Source of the DNA: Gaeumannomyces sp. JS-464
Taxonomy: Eukaryota > Ascomycota > Sordariomycetes > Magnaporthales > Magnaporthaceae
DNA: 64,000 nt
Assembly: GCA_002197995.1 (NCBI GenBank)
Contig: NGZR01000002.1
Coordinates: 4,526,001 to 4,590,000, forward strand
Direction of reading: 5' to 3'
This document shows positions 24,487-34,975 of this stretch, in pieces; positions within the stretch are counted from its first letter, which is position 1, and every line of letters starts with the position of its first letter. Made by a program: the position numbers and the translations under genes. The notes under the pieces are model-generated. The model was not told the DNA's origin. It did not search any database and saw only the letters and a list, made by a program, of their open reading frames with translations.

Positions 24487-27144
24487 ATGTCGGTCTTCAC
24501 CTATGATCCGGACCCACCGCGGGTCTCGTCTCCGTGGCTCCAGCCCGCGGATCCGGGGAAAAGGCGGGACTCTCCTGGGTCTGACCGCGGCCCGGCCGCG
24601 GCCGGCTCCGACCTACTTTCGGACTATGGCGTCACCAAGCTGGCTGCCGAGCCAGAGCTTGGCCCAACCGAGTACAAGCTGCACCTGCTCCTCCGGCAGA
24701 GGAGGACTTTCCGGTCCATGAGCACCACGAACCGCATCGCCGGCTCGCAGCAGGCCCGCCCTACGCCCTCCGAGCCCAAGGCGCTGCTGAAACACCGCGC
24801 CGTGGTTATGTCGTCGTCCAACCAGACCCGCCAGTCCCGTTTCCTGCAGCTCACGACCCAGCTGTTCTGGAGGCTGCGGCAGTCGTCGCCCTATCACGCC
24901 TCCGTCGCTAACCAGGACCTGGTCATCCCCCACCTCCCGGATGACTATGCCGCCTCGTCCGTGTCCGTCAAGCCCGGCAAACCGCTGCCGGGCCTGGAGG
25001 AGTCCAGGGGCGCCCTGTACGAGATTGGCGTGGCTGACGACGGCACTCTGGTTGGCCTCACTAAGGACGAGATGGACGAGAGCATCGCCAACTTGAGCAT
25101 TATGGCAGCGAGCCTGGGGTGCGTGACCGAGGTCCTGCGCCGGGTCATTGTTGGCGACTGCGAGTGGCTGGACGACCCTCCGTCACACGTCGTCCACCGC
25201 GGAGAGCTCTGGGTTGCCGAGGTCCTCGTCACCCCGAATCTCGGGGCTTCCGACCAGCAGCTCGACGGGGGCGAGCATACGAACGGGGCCACTTCGACAA
25301 GGTTGGCCCCGGCTGAACTGAACCCTAGTGCTGGTCCCGCGACCACAGACCAACTGCGAGTGACTCTGACTGGACCAACAACGTCAGGGAAATCCACATT
25401 GCTGGGGACCCTTTCGACGGGGACGCTGGACAATGGTCACGGAAAGAGCAGGCTCAGTCTTCTAAGGCATCGGCATGAGCTTGCATCCGGCGTTACCAGC
25501 TCGGTTGCGCAGGAGCTCATCGGGTACAAAGGGAGCGAGATTGTCAATTACTCCAACAGAAACATTGAATCCTGGATTGGCATCCACGACTTTACCGCCG
25601 ACGGCCGTTTAGTGTTCGTATCCGATTCGGCCGGCCACCCGCGATATCGGCGCACCATCCTTCGTGGCATTGTCGGATGGGCGCCGCACTGGACCGTCCT
25701 TTGCTTGGCGGCAGACTGTGAAGAGCCTGCGAGCAATGGCGTCGGCGCGCCCTCGACTAGCTATGACATGGCCGACTTGGCGAGTGCAGGGGTCGGTCTC
25801 GCAAGATCTCACCTGGAATTGTGTCTGAGACTGCAAATACCCCTTGCTATTGTCGTGACCAAGATCGACAAGGGTACCAAGTCCGGGTTACAGAGGATCC
25901 TCGGCAAGGTGCTGTCGAGCATTAAGCAAGCCGGCAGGACCCCGAGACTGCTCCATCCCGGTCGAAAGAGCGACCCCGATATGGCCAGGATCCCTCAAGA
26001 GGACATAGACAATGTTGGAGGGATCGTGGGCGAGATAGCGGCGAGCGGCGACCTTCTCGCCACCGTTCCTATTGTGCTCGCCAGCGCGGTCAACGGCACA
26101 GGCATTGGGCTTATGCATGCCCTCTTGAAGCAATTGCCGCTGCCCCCTGCACCCACGGCCTACGATTTGACAGGGCCAGCCTTGAATCCGGATCAGCCCG
26201 CCAGCCTGTTCCACATCGAGGATAAATTTAGCCTGCCTGCGTCGCATGCTTCTGTTGGCGGGAGCTCGGTCGACCAGACGGACGTTGGCACCGTAGTGGC
26301 GGGATATATTCGTTTCGGGAAACTGTCTGTTGGGGACGCGGTTGTGGTCGGGCCTTTCCCATCTGACGAGGATGATGGCAGAGGCTCGACCTCTCCCGAG
26401 GGTCGACAGTCGCCCGGCAGCTATGGCCTCTCAATTTCGCATCCGTCGGCCACCGAGCTCAACCGTATTGCGTCACGGAGCGCCGTCTCAGCCTCGACCA
26501 TTAAGGGAGAGTGGCACAACGCGCGCGTGGTGAGCCTACGTAACCTGCGCCTGCCTGTCGTCACACTCGAGGCTGGCCAGGTTGGTACGGTTGGTCTCGT
26601 GCTGGACGTGCCGAGCGGGAAGATCGCAGGCGAGAACGGCCTGTTGGAGGCGCCACCGCAGCAGGGGAGTCACAGGGCGCCCAAGATCAGAAAAGGAATG
26701 GTCCTGGCGATCCCAAGCAAGCACATGCTGGACGGTGCCATCTCGCTCCAAGCCGCAAGCGGGCTCACTGCGGTATTCCGCGACTCAGAGGCCGCCTCCC
26801 TAATAGTGGGAAGCTTGGTAAACATCTATGTCGCCAGTGTTCGTGCGGCCGCCAGGGTTTTGCGTGTCACTGGAGGGGCAGGCGCATCGCCCCCAGATTC
26901 CGCGAGCGTCCCCACCGAAGACATTGACGACGTGTTCAATCTGAACGGGGAACATATGTCCGACGACAGAGCTGCGGGAGCTGTGCAGGCAGCCACGCCG
27001 GATGGGGTCAAAGTGCGACTTGAGCTGTTGAGCAACCGCGAGTGGATCGAGCTGGGATCCCATATTGTTCTGTTGGAGGGCGGGAGGCATGATAGGTCTG
27101 GGCTGGAAGGATTTTCAGGCAAGGTGGTTGAGATCGTCGACTGA
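24487..27144 (+). CDS. GTPBP1/2-like translational GTPase
   Basis: Single exon, 885 aa, no frame breaks. Member of the GTPBP1/GTPBP2 group of EF-Tu-like GTPases, linked in animals to mRNA surveillance and stalled-ribosome rescue. N-terminal domain with GPTEYKLHLLL and LYEIGVADDGTLVGL...LGCVTEVLRR, as in that group. The G domain starts about residue 293: P-loop LTGPTTSGKSTLLGTL (GPTTSGKS is a variant of GHVDSGKS), G3 SDSAGHPRYRRT (about 379), G4 VVTKIDKG (about 456), G5 SAVNGTG. Beta-barrel domains follow: GTVVAGYIRFGKLSVGDAVVVGP and the C-terminal FSGKVVEIVD. In-frame codons extend upstream to 24445 but without ATG, so 24487 (MSVFTYDPDPP) is chosen. The atypical P-loop (Thr-Thr for the usual Val-Asp) is a real difference from canonical elongation factors. 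Confidence 0.88.
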   Translation: MSVFTYDPDPPRVSSPWLQPADPGKRRDSPGSDRGPAAAGSDLLSDYGVTKLAAEPELGPTEYKLHLLLRQRRTFRSMSTTNRIAGSQQARPTPSEPKALLKHRAVVMSSSNQTRQSRFLQLTTQLFWRLRQSSPYHASVANQDLVIPHLPDDYAASSVSVKPGKPLPGLEESRGALYEIGVADDGTLVGLTKDEMDESIANLSIMAASLGCVTEVLRRVIVGDCEWLDDPPSHVVHRGELWVAEVLVTPNLGASDQQLDGGEHTNGATSTRLAPAELNPSAGPATTDQLRVTLTGPTTSGKSTLLGTLSTGTLDNGHGKSRLSLLRHRHELASGVTSSVAQELIGYKGSEIVNYSNRNIESWIGIHDFTADGRLVFVSDSAGHPRYRRTILRGIVGWAPHWTVLCLAADCEEPASNGVGAPSTSYDMADLASAGVGLARSHLELCLRLQIPLAIVVTKIDKGTKSGLQRILGKVLSSIKQAGRTPRLLHPGRKSDPDMARIPQEDIDNVGGIVGEIAASGDLLATVPIVLASAVNGTGIGLMHALLKQLPLPPAPTAYDLTGPALNPDQPASLFHIEDKFSLPASHASVGGSSVDQTDVGTVVAGYIRFGKLSVGDAVVVGPFPSDEDDGRGSTSPEGRQSPGSYGLSISHPSATELNRIASRSAVSASTIKGEWHNARVVSLRNLRLPVVTLEAGQVGTVGLVLDVPSGKIAGENGLLEAPPQQGSHRAPKIRKGMVLAIPSKHMLDGAISLQAASGLTAVFRDSEAASLIVGSLVNIYVASVRAAARVLRVTGGAGASPPDSASVPTEDIDDVFNLNGEHMSDDRAAGAVQAATPDGVKVRLELLSNREWIELGSHIVLLEGGRHDRSGLEGFSGKVVEIVD

Positions 27145-27212
27145 TGAAGGAGAGTGGGTTTGGAAAGCTTGTTATACTCGGGTTAGGTAGTTTCTAGTGC
27201 GACATTCTTTGA

Positions 27213-27237
27213 TTTTTTTTTTTTTTTTTTTTTTTTT
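27213..27237. repeat. Poly(T) tract of about 25 bases
   Basis: An uninterrupted run of about 25 T in the 406-base gap between the convergent GTPBP-like gene and EMC6. It could be a homopolymer in a 3' UTR or the poly(A) trace of an old retroposition on the minus strand. The rest of the gap (27145-27550) shows no gene. Confidence 0.8.
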
Positions 27238-27550
27238 GGATTTGAGAGGTCCTTGGTTTATTCTAGGCCTTGATATAAATACCTAGATATGTTAGTATGG
27301 ATCTCAGGAAGTCAATGTACTGTCCCAAGACCCAAGCGTCCCTTTCTGAGGCAAGTGATTTCACGGTACGCAGGTTAGCGATGGTGATGGTGTGTATGTC
27401 ACGGTTCACCACCTTGCGCTTTGGAGACTGTAAAACAAGAGCATAAAATGTCATGATATTTGCCCACCAGCCCAGACGCCAGTGACTCCCCAAGAATGCA
27501 GAAAACCAAAACGACGGATAAATGGCGTGCCCACAACCATGTAGTTTTGT

Positions 27551-28036
27551 TCATGCCCGAACCAGACCATAGAACAGCGTCCACGTCAATATGAAGCCGG
27601 CCAGGCCGTTCATCAACCCGCTCGTCCACAGCTCGTAGGGTCCACGGAAGTATCTGCTGGTGTCCAAGGGACCCTTCCCGGCGGCGAGCGAGGTGGGGGC
27701 GACGCGGAAGACGTAGAAGAGGGCGGCCGAGAGGAAGGTGAAGGCGACGTAGAAGAGGAAGCCCGAGTAGGACTCGAGCCCAAGGATGCCGGCACCAACG
27801 CCAAACAGCGACGCGGTCAGAGTTTGGAGGTTCGAGAGGATCTATCGACCGTCGTGGCGCAGCGCGGAGGCGTATGGGGTCAAGTCAGCTACCGAGAGCT
27901 CCTCTCGTATCCAGCGGACAGACCACAACCGGGGTCGGGGCCGGGGCCAGTTCTCAGCCAGCAGACGGACCTTTGTGTTGTACATGACCGACTCCGGCAC
28001 GATCGGTGCGATCTGATAGTCCTTTTCCGTCGCCAT
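27551..28036 (-). CDS. EMC6: ER membrane protein complex subunit 6
   Basis: Two exons, 28036-27971 and 27841-27551, intron 129 nt (GTCCGT...GATAG, phase 0), 118 aa, normal for fungal EMC6. The protein is a core membrane subunit of the EMC insertase that inserts tail-anchored and multipass proteins into the ER. Exon 1 encodes MATEKDYQIAPIVPESVMYNTK; exon 2 continues ILSNLQTLTASLFGVGAGILG, with membrane helices ASLFGVGAGILGLESYSGFLF, VAFTFLSAALFYVF and GLAGFILTWTLFYGLVRA. The conserved RYFRGPYELWTSGL loop lies between helices 2 and 3. The ORF read without splicing stops soon after the donor, so splicing is required. Donor GTCCGT is weak but gives the only acceptable join. Confidence 0.9.
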
Positions 28037-29263
28037 TTTGCTAGAAGGTCGGGCGGAAACGGCTGGGCCCTGCAATCCCGATCTGTCGGGGGGTATGGGA
28101 AACGCCGAGTCTGCGCGTGTCGACGGAGAATCGGGATGGATGTTCTGGCCTGTGGAGGGACGGATGCTGGTGCTGCTCGACAGGACAGGGCTGCATTGCT
28201 GCGTGTCCAGCATTGACGTCCGCAGACCTGAGCTGCCCCGGGCTCCTCGGTGCAGAACCCCAATGGATCAATTTGGTTGGTGGGGCGCATCAGGGGGCCA
28301 CCCACCATTGACTTCATGTTGAATTCCCATTGACTATCGCGCCGGCGGTTCCGTGCGGGCACAGTGGACGGCCCGCTATTTTTGATTGTTTGGATGCGCA
28401 GGCGCTCATTTGCCATTGCCTCCCTGTGGAAGGTGCCACGGGGTCTCCCCCACGTGAAGGCAAATGACGAACACACGATGATCCGCCGACGCCCCAGGGC
28501 GGGCCAGGGTTCTGGCTCAAGCATGAAATCGCTCTGGATTGCAAAATCACCACGCTCAGGGCTCTCCTGTCCCGATGCCTTCACGTCTTCTAGGCCGGGC
28601 ACCCCTTGCTCGGCTGTTTTGATTACTCCCAGGCCTCGCAGCAACAGCACTCCACCACTCCCCAAACGGGCTAAATACGGTGCTGGGCTGAAGGCGTCGC
28701 AGCAATCCGCGCCGGCCGATATTAGCGTTTTTCGCTAGAACAGCCCTTCCCTTGCTGTGCTGTGCTGTGCTGTTGATGACGCATCCACACCCCCGGCGCA
28801 CAATCCACCCGGGGATCGAGAAGCACACGCCGCCACCCCCTTTCGTCCAGTGCTGTCGGTCCAAGGCCTGGTCAACGTTGCAAGCCGCGGCTTTTGGGGT
28901 CAAGCTGCAAGGCGGCCGTATCGTCGGCTCTGTGCAATCTGCGATCCATCCCAAGCACCTGGTCGGTCCCTTTTCTTTTTTTGGGCGTCCGATGCATCTA
29001 GCCGCCGGAGCTTGTTGATTCACTGCGACTGATGCTCGCCGCCTCATTCGATTGCGCCTGCGACTCTGGACGACGACCTGCCCGCCTTGCCGACTGCTAC
29101 CAACCTACATACACACCTCCCGTCCCTACTTGCATTGATGACGGGCGGAGACGTAGCTTTGGCTTGGTGAAGTGTTTCCTGCCCGTGAAAGCCTAGATCT
29201 AGCCAAAGAAGCTCCCCGTGCGTTGTCTAGTCAGTCGGGGCCTTCACTTGGCCTGACATCTTC
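28037..29263. other. Divergent promoter region, EMC6 / vezatin-like
   Basis: 1.2 kb between divergent starts. A frame on the minus strand is open for much of 27889-28665 but merely overlaps EMC6 exon 1 and its leader. A TGCTG microrepeat is at about 28752-28772. No gene is supported. Confidence 0.5.
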
Positions 29264-31531
29264 ATGGAGACCGTGGTATTTGACGAGAGCCCGCTGGCTG
29301 AGTATCTGAAGGGTGTGTTCTCCCGAGACCCCTCGTTCTCGTCCTATCCTACCTTTGTCTTCGGTTTAACCTTTACGACTGGGCTGGCCCCTTTTTATCG
29401 CGCAGCCTAAGATGGCACCAACTACAACATCACCCATCTTGCACCTCTTCGCTTTACTAACTGCGTCGACCTCGCTGTTTGCTATAGACGAAGACGACGA
29501 CCAGGGGACGCACACCTGGGCGCAACCTGCCGAGCCCGAGTACAATGTCGACACGCCCCCGCCCAGCCCGCCAATGGCGTCCTTTGCGCCCAGCGGGCTG
29601 CCTGTTGTGAAGAGGCGCTTCCGCAAGAAGCCAGGCGCCCTGAACGTCGACTGCCCGGAAAACATCTTGCTGTCGTCATCCTTTCGGAATCGCTATTCGG
29701 TGAGACGTCTACCTACCTTTCTTATCGGTCTCGTCGGGGGCCCTCCCATCTACAACCCTACTTCGGGGGCAGGTCAACTAACACACTCCTTCCACAGAGT
29801 GCCGTCGCATCGCGCATCGATCGTGCCGAAAATGCCAAGTTCCTCGAGAAGTTCCGCTACACCGTCATCGCGTCCCAGCTGCTCGGCGGCCACTCGATTC
29901 TCGGCGCTCAGCACACGCCGTCGCGCCCTGGTCAGGAGTCGGACCTGACTGGGGATAACCAACCCCTGGGCGGGTCGGGCCTCGTTTGGACTGTGGCCGG
30001 CGCCATCGCCATCGCATGGACTATGAACTGGGTCTTTAGTGGTGGTTTCTCCCACCTGACCAAGAAGCGGGTTCTCGCCAGCTTGGTCGTGGTGGCCCTC
30101 ACGGCCAGCGTCGGAAACGCATATATTCGCCAACGCTGGATCAGATATGTGCGGGAGCAGGCGCTCGCCGAAGTCACAACATTCACGACAGTATCGCAAG
30201 ACTTTGACAGCGTTGTCAGCTCCGCCGTTGGCCTTATCCAGGAGGTGGAGCTCGTGTCGCGCGGCTACAGAATGTAAGCCGATCCCATTACCTTGCACGC
30301 ATGCCCCGCGAAGGTCGAGTAATTTGTGGAAGCATCTGATGCTGACCCATGCTACAGAAGCGTTCCGCTGCCCCCGATCAGCCGAATGGACGAGCGAAGC
30401 CAGACCCGCCGCTGCGTGAGGCTGCGCAAGGCGCTCAGGGTATGCTTTGAGGACTGCATGCCCAAGTACATGCAGACGTCCGATGTGGTAAAGGGCTTCT
30501 CGGAGCAACTGGATCTGGAAAAGTACTACGACATGTACGACATTAGTCATCTCGACATGACGGACGCACTGCAGGGTTTCACAGCGACAGAGCTCGAGGA
30601 CCTCGAATCTCTGCGAGCCTTCAAGGTGGTGGCTGCTAGATTCCACACGCTACGCAAATCATTCCTTTGTGCTCTGCTAGCGCTCGAAGTCACCGGAGAC
30701 AAGACGGACTTTTTGCGATGGACCACGGTCGTGGAGGGTCTCAAAAGCCTCAATGATGCCACGGGCACTGCCTACGAGCGCCTTGCGACGATCCTAAGAG
30801 AGGAAGAATGTAAGAAGTCCCAGCCAGACACCGCTGAGTGCTGTCGAGAGCTTCCCGCTGACCGGATTACAGCATTTCCGGTCGTTCCAACCCCAAAGAT
30901 GCCATTATCGCCCGGAAGGGAGAGGTGGAGGTCGCAGCTGAGGAAGCTGAGCTCGCTCTCATCAGGCATTCGTGGCCTGCAGGCCAAGATGACCCTTTTG
31001 AGGGAAGAATCGGACCGGGCGCTGAACGAGGCAGAGGACGTGTCGGAGCTCGGCCCGAACCTCATGTCCCAGTACGACTCGATAGGACAGGACCTCAAGA
31101 TCTTGGTCCAGGCCTGGGAGGAGGGTAAGACTGCTTTGGCATCAGGAATCGACCGGAACGAGAAGCGGATATCGTCCATTGGCAGCCTACTGTCCCCGGC
31201 GCTCTCGCTTAGTGGGCTCACCACGGTCGATGAAGGGGGAGTCGCGGAAGCACTCAACGCCTTGAATGGCGAGCCCTCCCCTCCCGCCAGCAAGAGCAGC
31301 CCCGAAGCGGATCAAGAGATATTCGAGGCCATCGCTCTCCCGCGCCCTCGAAGCACCCTGTCGAGGGAAGAAAGGCTAGCCAAGATGAAGGCGGACCGAG
31401 AGAAGAAGGCCGAGTCAAGAAAGAGCGTCGAGAACGGACGCTTCATGCTCCGAGAGCTAGAAACGGTGCTCAACCTGAAAAATGAGGTTCGACACGGCAA
31501 GAGTGCCTCAACAGGACGAGCATCCCTATAA
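29264..31531 (+). CDS. Vezatin/Inp2-like membrane protein (myosin receptor family)
   Basis: Five exons: 29264-29312, 29488-29699, 29798-30273, 30358-30809, 30873-31531; 615 aa. Introns of 175, 98, 84 and 63 nt with CTAAC branch sites in the first two. The family (PF12632-type) includes the peroxisomal myosin-V receptor Inp2. The N-terminus METVVFDESPLAEYL joins DEDDDQGTHTWAQPAEPEYNVDTPPP. The core has NILLSSSFRNRY, FLEKFRYTVIASQLLGGHSIL, and two adjacent membrane segments (WTVAGAIAIAWTMNWVF and VLASLVVVALTASVGNAYI, about 150-205), then a cytosolic helical domain (YDISHLDMTDALQGF, CALLALEVTGDKTDFLRWTTVV) and a basic coiled-coil end. The first intron's acceptor is chosen at 29487 (branch ACTAAC at 29455) because earlier acceptors give a stop or nonsense. 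The fourth intron is stop-free and 3n long. Family call good; peroxisome role is inference. Confidence 0.8.
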
Positions 31532-32622
31532 CAATGGAATCACCGGAACCGGCGAACACATCCACTGCAACGCTTTGCACACGATTATGACGACGTACGA
31601 CACTCACACTCGCGGAACCTCGCGCAAACTTCCCTTGCCAGTACCCCATTATTGTCTATTTCTTTTTTGGGATAGAGATGATATCTTTTGGCTTGCGCCC
31701 TCGTTATCTAATTTTCTTTGAATACCTTTCTATTCAAACGGCGAATAGCGGTCAGGTTACTTGTTCATTTTGTTGTTCTCTTCCTCTGTTGCCTCCTCGG
31801 CTGCTTACAGTCATTGCTTCTTCTCCTTCCTCGCTTTGCTCAGTATTCACAAAGACATACTTGCAAGCCTCCGCACCAGCAATACCACCACCATCGTTGT
31901 ATAAACCGACAGACAGGATGGTGAATTTCATTTGTCGTAAAGAGGGAGGAGCGTAGTCTCCGGGGGGACCGTATGGTGTACATAAGCCCTTACTGCCTCT
32001 GGCCATAGAGGCGCAAGTATTTAGTAGTGGTATCGTAATTGTCAGTCACAGCCGTCCGTTGCCAGACTGTTCCGTAGTCCAGGTTAATTTGCTGGTTGCC
32101 CAGGACCATGCCTGGATAAACCGATGGCGAGACCAGAACTCGAGATTCAGGGGCGCGGAAGCTGACACGTAATCATGTGATTGTCTAATTTTGGGGCGTT
32201 GCCCTTGGTTGCCAAGCGATGCCCCGCGTTCAGTGCTTGCAGGCGAAAGCAATCTACTCCGTCGCAGAGACGCGCCGCGAGAGCAAAAGGCGCGTCGTGC
32301 CAGGGGGTTCTCTCCCCACTTTGACCCGCTAGGGACTAGATGATCTCTTCCACAGCCAGCCCCCACGACTGCCTTTCGTCACTCTCCTTGAGCCGTCACG
32401 CCCACCCCTAAAGTCGCACGCGAGAACACCTGCGAAAGATCTATCTCTGATCGGACTGATCAGCCGTTGTAGCCACTTGATAATCTCCCTCCAAAGTACG
32501 TGAGTCCTGGACACGGCGCGACACAGCGCTCCCCGCCTTAGCGACTTCCTCCGCACGAACGCACCAGCGCAACCAGATTCTGGATCTAACGTGGCGTCTC
32601 CTGTTCTCAGCCAACCGCAAAC
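31532..32622. other. Intergenic, PCNA promoter
   Basis: 1.1 kb between the vezatin-like stop and the PCNA start, same strand. CT-rich in 31760-31870. Contains the CGCG inverted pair listed separately. No coding feature is supported. Confidence 0.55.
32269..32296. promoter_or_regulatory. Possible S-phase (MBF/MCB-like) element pair upstream of PCNA
   Basis: GACGCGCC (32269-32276) and its exact reverse complement GGCGCGTC (32289-32296) are separated by 12 bases, about 330 bases before the PCNA ATG. The CGCG core resembles the MluI cell-cycle box bound by MBF-type factors in fungi. Function is inference. Confidence 0.4.
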
Positions 32623-33711
32623 ATGTTGGAGGCGCGCTTAGAGCAGGCCAGCGTCCTGAAGAAGGTAGGTTTCCACCGGCTTTTGTGCTCTGCCTTGACG
32701 TGGATTCATCTATCCCTCCACGCTTCCCCGAACGCCGTCATGTTTGCTCCATTCGACGACGAAAGCTGACAGCCCCGCGCGCGGATGATAGGTCGTCGAT
32801 GCGATCAAGGACCTGGTCCAGGACTGCAACTTCGACTGCAATGATTCGGGTATCGCATTGCAGGCCATGGACAACTCGCACGTGGCGCTGGTGTCGATGA
32901 GCCTCAAGGCCGAGACGTTCTCGCCGTACCGGTGTGACCGCAACATCGCGCTGGGCGTCAACCTGACGTCCCTGACCAAGGTCCTCCGCGCGGCCCAGAA
33001 CGAGGACATCCTGACCTTCAAGGCCGAGGACGCGCCCGACACGCTTAACCTGAGATTTGAGAGCTCCGAGAACGACCGGATCAGCGAGTACGACCTCAAG
33101 CTCATGGACATCGACCAGGAGTACTTTGGCATCCCCGATACCGAATACACCGCCACCATAACCATGCCCAGTGCCGAGTTCCGCCGCATCTGCACGGACT
33201 TGATGGCCATGTCGGACTCGGGTGAGTAATAACTACAGCGGTGGCTCTATACGATGCCTGAGGGTGACGAGAGGAAGGGGAGAAGAAAAAGGTCGAGAAC
33301 CTTGGCTGAACGTTGTGCAACCACGGACAGTGAGCATCGAGGCCAACAAGGACGGCGTCAAGTTTTCGTGCAACGGCGACATCGGCAGCGGCGCCGTGAC
33401 GCTGCGGAGCCACACCAACGTGGAGAAGCCGTCCGAGAACATCGACATCGAGCTGACGGAACCCGTCAGCCTGACCTTCTCGCTCAAGTATCTGGTTAAC
33501 TTCTGCAAGGCCGCTGCCCTGTCGGGCCAGGTCAAGATTGGTCTCTCAGCCGACCTGCCCGTCATGGTTGAGTACAACCTGTCTGGCAGCAGCTACCTGC
33601 GATTCTACCTTGCGCCGAAGGTATGCCTCTTGTTCTTTTAACTGTTCCTTCTGTATAATATGTCCTACGTTTACTGACGACCGGGTGTTACAGATCGGCG
33701 AGGACGAGTAA
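32623..33711 (+). CDS. POL30: Proliferating cell nuclear antigen (PCNA sliding clamp)
   Basis: Four exons, 32623-32664, 32792-33221, 33331-33620, 33694-33711; introns 127, 109 and 73 nt. 259 aa, exactly the eukaryotic PCNA length, no frame breaks. Homotrimeric ring that tethers DNA polymerase delta and repair factors to DNA in the nucleus. Visible: [44 protein letters not shown] (DNA-facing helix and loop), [15 protein letters not shown], the interdomain connector region [37 protein letters not shown], and the C-terminal [13 protein letters not shown]. The last exon encodes only IGEDE. Splice sites are fixed by restoring these conserved blocks. It lies close to dUTPase (4 kb downstream), another DNA-synthesis gene. 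Confidence 0.97.
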
Positions 33712-34975
33712 ACGGATCATACCCGATCCATCGCTTTGCGACATTGTGTCCATTCCATCAAGGCGCGGCACCAGGGTTTTGGTTGTTGGGTTGGAGAACC
33801 AACGCGGACATGGAAAAGAATATGTGCTTGGAGATGTCTCCTCCCTCTATCTGTGACGGCCTCAGGACGCCTGGCCTTTGTCTGGGTATGAAATGTGGCG
33901 TGGGGGCCTCAGCCTAGAGAGCCAAACCCACGATCCGGGAAGACGGTAGGGGCGCGGTGCAGATCTTAGACGCACGCTACCCCATTTTTGAGTGGCCGTT
34001 TATGGTAATGAAACTTGATGTTGAGATGATCTAAGGCGTTGGCTTCTCCGATCTCCTCCTGCACAGACACGCTCTGCCACATGCAGCTTTCCTCATGCCC
34101 AAGCGTGACGATGCCAAGCCACCGGGCCTGGGAATAGAAAGTGCGAGAATTCAAGAAATATCCAGGTGGACGACACGGTGAAGAAGTTCCCAGCAGTCAC
34201 AAAGCCACAGACACCATCAACCAGCCTGTTGCAGGGCAGGCATCAGGAGAACCCCCTAGATCGGGCCGATCTACTCATGGTGCGTATTTATTGGCGCTCA
34301 ACGACGATGACTCGGCCGGCAACGACACTTTGTTGCCTTCCCAGGCTGCCTTTAGCTCTGCGGGGCTGAAGACCACCTACGCAGAGGCTGATCCAAACCG
34401 CACATACGGATCCGTCACCTAATCACAAAACTTTGTACCTATAAGCGGGGTCCATCCATCCCCCACTTGCCTGCCCGCCCGGAGACGATAGCCGTGAGGC
34501 ACAGGGGCCCGGCAATAATAGGCGCATCAGGAAATGCAGAGGCTCTTACTCTCGGGGTTCAATCCGGCAGGCATTGGTTGTATCCGAGGACTCTGTGGCA
34601 GGCAACTTCTGATTGGTCCGCCGTTCTCTCTTTGTGGGTGAGATGCAAAGGGCGTCGTCTGTGGTTGTGACGCAGAATTTTGTTTAACCAGATCCAAAAC
34701 ATAGAAGCCATCTAGCTAGCTTGCCCGAGCCGTTTTCCTCTTGTGCCCGGTGCCGCCTAACCGCTCGTTTGCTCCTTGGTCGTCTCTCGAAATCGCCCGC
34801 GTTTGTCACCCCCTTCCGGTATCGCGCCCTCGGCCAAGATCAAGCTTGGCGTCTGCGACTCATCCGGCCCTCCCGCGTCTAGCCGCGCGCATCATCAGGT
34901 CGTCTCGTCCAGTCGCTCAGCATACAGACCAACATATCTCTGCCTGCCGGGGTATCAACAAGGAAACAAACAGCC
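33712..34975. other. Intergenic, PCNA 3' end / pyridoxal kinase promoter
   Basis: 1.26 kb. A 93-codon + frame (34141-34422) has no recognisable feature. Pyrimidine-rich leader sequence at 34740-34975. No gene is supported. Confidence 0.5.

Noticed and set aside
27889..28665. 258-codon minus frame over the EMC6 first exon
   Set aside because: It is out of frame with EMC6 and lies mostly in its promoter; the EMC6 model explains the coding signal.
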